64,000 nt of DNA. It comes from Limnoperna fortunei. Taxonomy: Eukaryota > Mollusca > Bivalvia > Mytilida > Modiolidae. The position numbers and the translations under genes were made by a program. Numbering within the stretch: the first letter of the stretch is position 1; every line of letters starts with the position of its first letter. Shown piece by piece: positions 57,128 through 64,000 of this stretch. The notes beneath the pieces are model-generated. The model did not search any database, was not told the DNA's origin, and worked only from the letters and a program-made list of their open reading frames with translations. The stretch spans positions 82,969,756 to 83,033,755 of the forward strand of contig OX104112.1 of NCBI GenBank assembly GCA_944474755.1. The letters run 5' to 3'.

Positions 57128-58969
57128 TAGCTCACCTGACCCAAAGGGTCAGTGTGAGCTATTCTCATCACTTTGCGTCCGTCGTCGTCGGCCGTAAACT
57201 TTTCACATTTCAATCTTCTTCTCCAAAACCCCTTGGCCAATTGGAACCAAACTTGGCAGGAATGTTTATTGGGTGGTTCTTTACAAAGTTTGAGTTTTTG
57301 GTGCTGATCAAATATTAAACATGGCTGCCAGAGCTATTAATGCGTTCTGATTGGTTGAATTTCAAAAATCTCATAAACTGCTTGGCAGATTGATTTGAAA
57401 TTTTGCAGAAATGTACCTTAGATGGTCCTCTACAAAGTTTGTGCCGATCCAAAATCCAAGATGGCCGCCATCGCAGGACATAGTTTAACATAGGACCCTA
57501 TGGGAAAAACATACAAACAACTTCTTCTCTGAAACTGTTCCACACAATGAAGCCAAATTATGAAGGAAATGGAGGTTGGATAATTATCTTAGTGTTTTTG
57601 GTCATTCGAGCCAATTGCAAATTCAACATGGCTTCCAGGGCCATTAATGCGTTCTGATTGGTTGAAATTCAAAAATCTTCTCATAAACTGCTTGGCAGAT
57701 TGATTTGAAATATTGCAGAAATGAACCTTAGATAGTCCTCTACAAAGTTTGAGTTTTTTGTGCCGATCCATTTCCAAGATGGCCGCCATCGCGGAACATA
57801 GTTTAACATAGGACCCTATGGGAAAAACACATACCGGTAAATTCTTCTCTAAAACTGTTCCACACAATGAAGCCAAATTAATAAGGAAATGAAGGTTGGA
57901 TAATTATCGTATTATTTTTGGTTTTTCGAGCCAATTGCTGATTCAACATGGCTTCCAGGGCCATTTATGCATTCTGATTGGCTGAAATTCAAAAATCTTC
58001 TTCTCATAAGCTGCTTGTCAGATTGATTTGAAATATTGCAGAAATGTACCTTAGGTGGTCCTTTACAAAGTTTGAGTTTTTTTGTGCCGATCCAAATTCC
58101 AAGATGGCCGCCATAGCAGAACATAGTTTAACATAGGAAACTATGGAAAAAACATACAAACAACATCTTCTCTGAAACTGTTCCACACAATGAAGCCAAA
58201 TTATAAAGAAATGATTAATGGGCATTTATCTTATTATTTTGAGTTTTTTTGAGCCAATTGCAAATTGAACATGGCTTCCAGGGCAACTAATGGGTTCTGA
58301 TGGGCTGAAATTTCCAAAATCTTCTTTTTACAAACCGCTTAGCAGATTGATTTTAAATATTGCACAAATGTACCTTAGTTGGTCCTCTACAAAATTTTGA
58401 GTTTTTTGTAGCGATCCAAATTCCAAGATGGCCGCCACGGTGGAACATAGGTCCCTATGAGAAAACCATACAAACAGCTTTTCTCTGAAACTCAGTTCCA
58501 CACAATTTAACCAAATAATGCAGAAGTGAATCTTAGATAGTAATCTTGTTATTTTAAGTATGTTTCGACCCGATAGGAAATTCAACATGGCTGCCAGAGC
58601 TGCAAATGCGTTCTGACTGGCTGAGATTTCAAAATTCGTTTTCTCACAAACCGCTTGGCAGATTTTAGGATATTTGATATTGTATGGTCCTCTACCAATT
58701 TTGAGTTTTTAATTTCGATCCAAAATACAAGATTGTTGCCACCACGGAACATCACTTAAAACAAACTAACCTATGAATAAACATAAAAACTGCTTCTTCT
58801 CAGAAACTCTCCTACAGCTGATTGTAAATTCAACATGGCAACATTCATAGAAACAGCATCTTCACATAAACTCTTTAGCATTTAATATCAAAATTTGCAT
58901 GAAAAGTCTCGTCTTAAAAAGTTTTTTTGTAAGTCAGGTGAGCGATACAGGCTCTTAAGAGCCTCTAGT
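57128..58969. mobile_element. Helitron/Helentron-like element with about 320-bp tandem array
   Basis: Left end agctcacctgacccaaaggg and right end 'gtcaggtgagcgatac', hairpin aggctcttaagagcct, then CTAG before a T-run. Homologous at both ends to 47581-49005. The unit containing ttcaacatggcttccagggc recurs at about 57311, 57615, 57938, 58260 and 58577, about 320 bp, roughly twice the unit of the other copy. No ORF. Confidence 0.75.
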
Positions 58970-60120
58970 TTTTTGTTTTAGAGAATTTGTAAACATAATT
59001 ACATGAAAACACAAAATTTCCTGTCTGAGTGTTTCTCCTTTACTGCTGATTCGTTAACAAACATGGTCACCATGGTCGTCTCGTTTCTGATTGGTTGAAC
59101 TTTGAAAACTTCTTGATGTATTTAATCCTTTCTTGGCATCACTGTCTTTGGCAGATATGTTCTGTGTTGTTACATTGAAGCCGATGGAAAATTCAAGTGA
59201 ATGAAAATAATGGAAACCTTGTGTGAAATAACAACAGTAAAGTTTTAAAGAATAGATTATCTCATCAAAAAGAAAAGTCCAAATGTTGTTAACATGGTAC
59301 AAATGATTTATGTTAGGTCATACATAAAAAAATGATAATTTTATCTTGCTCGAACAAGAAACATGGCCGATATAGGATTACCTTGTTTCTGATTGGTTGA
59401 CATTTTCTGCTCTTGAAGTACGTCCAATTTTTTTACTTTATAAAAAAATGATGATTGAGCGAACGTGGAATCCGAAACCCTGACTTGGTAGGATGGCATA
59501 AACATGACAAATACTAGTTTCTATAACGTTGAAATACACTTTCGAGCTCGAAGCGTGAGAAAGTGTATTTGTCAAACTCAGAAGACTGTGCTATAAATAT
59601 AACTTACTCAACTTAATTTGGGTTAATCGACCTTGTACACGTGTTTTTGTGCACACTAGAGCATCTCGTATTTCTGTCTTGCTGTGTCTTATTCATAGAT
59701 ACTTGGAGAAAGGACCCTACTTGGTACCCTTATGAATCCGCCTAACTTATGTTTCAATAAGTTTTTATTAATCTTGCCTTCTAGTGTTCGTACTTATGAC
59801 ATAATATGTTCTTTATGTCCTTTATGAATGCGCTATACCTATTATACAATCACGTGCATGACTGCACTATATCCGGACGTTCACATGCATGTAACCACAC
59901 CTCGCCAGGGAAACCATATTCTGAATTTACACCGTCGTAGCCAGCTCCAAACATCAAGTTTAATAATATGGTTTATTTTGATATTAAAACCGATCAGTTA
60001 GCAGATTACGAGATCATATTATCGATCCAAGAAAACCAGCGATAAGCCCTGTTTTACAGTAGCGTCAGCACGTCATTCATTAGCTAGACGGCATTTAGGG
60101 TACCGCTGATATGATTAGAC
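58970..60120. other. Intergenic stretch
   Basis: Apart from a small inverted repeat (aatacactttcgagctcgaa with its partner, 59531-59568), I see no defined feature. Confidence 0.65.
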
Positions 60121-60124
60121 CAAC

Positions 60125-60215
60125 GTTATGTTCTTTGACGAGTCTCGTTTCCACCTAAACAACAGCGACGGCCGCTTTAGAGCATATCGGGGTCAATGTG
60201 AACGCTTGTATTTTT
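60125..60215 (+). pseudogene. Tc1-like transposase fragment (DESRF box)
   Basis: 60131-60205 reads FFDESRFHLNNSDGRFRAYR then GQCER, matching the second catalytic Asp block of Tc1-like transposases ('FTDESRFxLxxxDGRxRVYRRxGER'). Flanking frames are broken; a possible N-terminal piece is the short 'LARRHLGYR' just upstream. A dead fragment; the domain is recognised by motif only. Confidence 0.6.
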
Positions 60216-60889
60216 TCACTTCAGTGAGTTCGAGAATCCAAGGCTCTGTTCTATAACGCTCTTTTTAGGCTTTAATGGAAGCATGGTCCCACGCTATCAT
60301 CAAAGTCCAAAAGAGCGTTGGACGGCAGGATTCTCGGACTTAAAAGTCAGTCATTTGGCGGAGGAAATTATCACAGCAACCGATCGAACCCCTCTGAAAT
60401 TTTACCGCTCTACGCAATAGGGACGAACTCATTCAAAGGGATGTCATTCTAATCATACAGACCAAGATCTATACGTGACTTAAACAAAATAACGCAAGAC
60501 CGCGTGTTGCACGTGTTGTGCAAATATTCAGTGACTAATGCCAGGTGTAAGTTTGGTCGGCTGTATCAATCGATCTGTCACATATAGAACATTTATGGGA
60601 CTAATTGGACCAAATCCACCCGTAATTAAAAATGTCCGATATATTGGAATTTATAACTATTGAACAAATCAGATTTTTACCCACGAGAGATCATGAGAAA
60701 TCCAATAAATTGTCAATAAAACGTACTAGCTGCTGCAACGAACATAACTGTCAGAACATATAAATCAATTAATTATACTAACCCCAGCTGTTGTCGAGCA
60801 ATTTTTTTTATAACTTTATTTGTGGATTAATTCCCCCCTGTGAACCAACAGTCACTGAATGAGTATGCTAATCATTTTGTTGGACAATA

Positions 60890-61080
60890 CTCGACTTACC
60901 GAGTGGTTAAGGTACTGACTGCGGGCAGGGTGTACTCGACTCCAACTTAACCGACATGGATTGCCAGTTTTCCTATCGAAGCTTGGGTGTTCTCTCCAGG
61001 TACGTCGGTTTCCTCCCTAAAACTTGACGCCATGATATGGCCGAAAGTCACGTTAAACGTCATTCAAACAAACAAACACA
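60890..61080 (+). mobile_element. SINE copy lacking the B box
   Basis: 'cttaccgagtggttaaggta' (A box), direct jump to 'gactgcgggcagggtgtact', then 'gacatggattgccagttttc', 'gtcggtttcctccct' and a caaacaaacaaaca tail. An internal deletion removed the B-box region. Confidence 0.75.
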
Positions 61081-61346
61081 CTTAACGTCCGTAATGGAAC
61101 TTAATTAATCCGTGTTTGTTTTTTGTATCTGATTTGATATTTGACTTCCGGTTTGTTTCCTGTGCATGCAAATTCAACATTTCCATCGTTTTATTCAATG
61201 CAGGTTATGTCATTTAATATAATATAGTAATTTCATTAAGCATATATAAACATTATTTGGACTTGCAATATGACAGTCCAGAACAATGTTTTCAATGTAG
61301 AGTCAGTATAGGGTCAAAACTAAGGTCTGTATAATTATAGTCTGTA

Positions 61347-61502
61347 CACAGGGGCTTGTAAAAATCGATTTTCTTGCGCTTTCGAATGATACTGTATCAT
61401 TCGAAAGCGCAAGAGTATTGATACTGGGTCGATTTTGTTATAACAAAATCGACCCAGTATCATTCGAAAACACAAGAAAATCGATCTTTACAAGCCCCTG
61501 TG
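61347..61502. repeat. Nested palindrome able to form a cloverleaf
   Basis: Outer arms 61347-61376 and 61473-61502 (cacaggggcttgtaaaaatc and its complement, with one mismatch). Inside, hairpin 1 has 19-bp arms (61373-61391 and 61395-61413, cttgcgctttcgaatgata). Hairpin 2 is a perfect 22-bp-arm palindrome with no loop (61419-61462, centre gtta/taac). Confidence 0.9.
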
Positions 61503-61719
61503 GTCTGTACACGGGGAGAGACCTGTCAATACAATACAAAGTCGGCAAGTCATATAACAAAAACATAAGCTCTTGAGAGCTTTTGAATGGACATTAAGTG
61601 CAATATATAATATCGATTTAAAAGCTCAAGTTGAAATCGATTTACATGCTTTTTGGAATGGTTTCATTTTGTTAATATGAATATAGGCACAGCCTAAATG
61701 CAAGCATCGCATATTTTAT

Positions 61720-61880
61720 GGTTCATGACGTTACTTTACAGCACCAAACAGTGCCTCTGCATTCCATTGGTGACGTGACATCTTTCTTTAATGTGTTGGT
61801 GACGTCACAAATATACCAAAAATACAGCGTTTCTGAGATTGCAAAAAATTTGTCTGACATTTTTGTTGTTATTTAAAAAT
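61720..61880. repeat. Dispersed repeat with TGACGTCAC motifs
   Basis: Inverted relative of 17795-17930: 'gcctctgcattccattggtg', 'gacgtgacat', 'gtgttggtgacgtcac', then 'gcaaaaaatttgtctgaca'. Confidence 0.7.
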
Positions 61881-62287
61881 CAAACACTTCAATTTTATTG
61901 TTGTTCAAATTATTATTGTCTACTTTTAAATAATTAATTTTAGTGCTTGCCTACAATATTTTCTTCTGATAGCTCAGCTACCATCTGAAATGGGTTTGTT
62001 CATATGGATCACGTTACTTTTTTAACACATGCATGTAACGGTACAGTCCGCATCTGCGATACTCGCTATAATAGTGTGGTATAAAAAAAATAGTCCCAGT
62101 GTCATTCAAAAATGCATGTAAATCAATTTCTACAGGTCCCTGTGGTATCTTTATGTATCTGTGTATATATGTCTGTGTAGGGACAGTCTATACTATTCAT
62201 GTCATGTGTTAGAATAGACTGTCCCTGATACTTAGTATGTGGTACACTGCTAGATCCCAATAATGGTGAAGCTGTAGCAGACTCCAG

Positions 62288-63711
62288 GGGTCACCACACT
62301 TTAAAAAAGTAGGGATAAGTGCTTTCTCCCTGGCAGCCAAACAGACAGAAGTGAGGCCTGATTAAGGAGACTTCAGGGAGACACCAGAGAGAATCCAAGG
62401 CGACCAAACCAATAATTATTTTCGCAGTTGTTATTTTCTTTATTTACATCAATATTTTTTAAATTGTGGATTTCCAGGATTATTTCTCTTGTGTTGTTAA
62501 AACTATAACACACTTGGATTCAGTTTTTTCTTTCTTTTTCATTATTATTCATTGTATTCAATAACATCAAAGCGTACATGTACATAACCTTTATCTTTAA
62601 CGAATGAAAAAAAGCACCAGATATAACAACTATTTTTCTATCTTATTCAGTACTTATATCCATACATTGTACAAGGTATTAATTAACAAATAAAAATGAT
62701 GGATCAAGTAAAAATATTTGTATTGGTGTACATGTAGACATAAACATAACCTTGTATACATCATAATATTCCTAACAGTTTGTAATGAACATACCATGTT
62801 TATTTAAGGATTGTTTTCAATTGCTAGTTAGATTATTGGTTAGATGACTGGGTCAGTTTACACCAATAAACTGCGAAGTGGTTTATGTTCAACGTAAACC
62901 CTCCCAAAGTCGTCTATATCCAATAATCTAACCAACAATTGAAACAATTCTCAATACTATGAAAAGAAATAACAAATACAATATTTTACAAGTATTAAAT
63001 TAATATTTGCAATTTACAATTTTTAGTGTCGTCACTTGATGTTGGCGGAAGAATCCATGTATAGTCAACGTCATCAATACTTATAATCATGACTTCAATA
63101 ATTAGTCATGTGCTGATATAGCAAGTTAGGTTATACGAAATGGACAATGTTGCTGTTGAATATTTAAAGGAAATTAAAAATATATGCACATGATATGGGC
63201 ACAATGTCCAGAGAAGATAAATAAATAATTTTTCTGTTCATGGAAATTTGCAAATTGCTTCATGGAACACCAATCTACAGAAATTGTCATGTCAATGATG
63301 ACCATACATCTTCAGTATTGATTGCAGCTCATATATTTATCAAAGGAAATAATTAAATATAATATACTGTGAAGGAACTTAAATTTTGAAACCAATTAAA
63401 AGTGTATTTTATTAAACGATTACAATTTTTCATTATGGGCCGTTGTACTTTACTTTGTTGTTCACTTTTGGTAATATGAAATGTTAAATACATTCTTTGC
63501 CGTTTGTATTGGAATTACATATTTACTTATAAAGTGGTAGTTTGGGTGGATTATTTGGACCAGATAATGAGATATACAAGAGTCTTATGCGAACCATCAT
63601 GGGACCTGAGGGAAAAAACAGGGTGACTTTGACTTTATTTTTGAGGCGCATTAGGGCGAATTGGGTCCCAGTAAGGCGACTTTGTTGTAACTTTGCCCAG
63701 TGTGGTGAACC
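62288..63711. mobile_element. TIR element, GTGTGGTGA-ended family, full copy
   Basis: Starts gggtcaccacac and ends cagtgtggtgaacc, homologous to 12298-13366 with the same internal order. It carries an extra foldback block at 62815-62955. No transposase; the flanking bases do not show a clear target duplication. Confidence 0.75.
62815..62955. repeat. Foldback insertion inside the GTGTGGTGA element
   Basis: Arms ttgttttcaattgctagtta...gattattgg and its inverse ccaataatctaaccaacaat...tgaaacaa enclose a smaller hairpin (aaaccac/gtggttt type). Absent from the 12298-13366 copy at the same place, so probably a later insertion. Confidence 0.7.
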
Positions 63712-64000
63712 TTGAACATTCAACTGTTACAAATGAAATTAAAATGTCTAAAAGTAGCGGTAGTGATGAAAATGAGCTTAGAAACTGATTAAAATTATCT
63801 TGATTGGAATTAAGGCAATTATTTTTATGGAGAAAAATATCTAGAGAAGCTATTTATATATAGTTCAACCACAAAAACTTTTTTATTACATCATGAGATT
63901 GTGGAATGTGCCGACTGACCTGTGTCACAAAATCTACTGTTTTGTCTATGGAGAGCTCTTTGACATCCCACGCTCACATCAGAGTATAAAAAAGCATAAG
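63712..64000. other. Right edge, unassigned
   Basis: 289 bp of AT-rich DNA with no feature I can support. Confidence 0.7.

Overview
The window is AT-rich eukaryotic DNA with two spliced genes and no prokaryotic features. The short, divergent proteins they encode, the GT-AG introns, the tRNA-derived SINEs and the dense short repeats with tandem units of about 150-170 bp suggest a mollusc, most likely a bivalve. I cannot name the species from sequence alone.

Layout. On the minus strand, 969-15047 carries seven coding exons of WWOX, the WW-domain oxidoreductase. They encode residues 1-347, with two WW domains and most of the SDR domain. The last exon lies beyond the left edge. On the plus strand, 31244-51378 carries 14 coding exons of USP10, a ubiquitin-specific protease, from the G3BP-binding FGDF motif to the stop codon. 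A short first coding exon is proposed at 29802-29825. The two genes are head to head, separated by about 15 kb of repeat-filled DNA. The last 12.6 kb (51379-64000) holds the USP10 3' UTR and transposon debris.

Repeats fill most of the rest. There are minisatellites of 55 bp (71-1005), 30 bp (10761-11819) and 54 bp (16324-16541). TIR elements include three Harbinger-like copies, one with a 9-bp target duplication, one pogo-like, and a GTGTGGTGA-ended family. There are several dispersed elements with 150-170 bp tandem units, some with Helitron/Helentron-like ends, and three foldback elements with inverted arrays of short motifs. A SINE family has about nine copies. Remnants of non-LTR retrotransposons and two Tc1-like transposases are also present.

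The most unusual observation is at the left edge. The 55-bp minisatellite is built from the 3' end of WWOX exon 7 together with its splice donor. The intron therefore starts with the genuine donor followed directly by copies of the same donor, 17 in all, each preceded by an acceptor-like tract. WWOX intron 1 also appears to use a GC-AG splice pair. All functional statements come from reading conserved residues, splice signals and reading-frame continuity by eye; no alignment or search was run.
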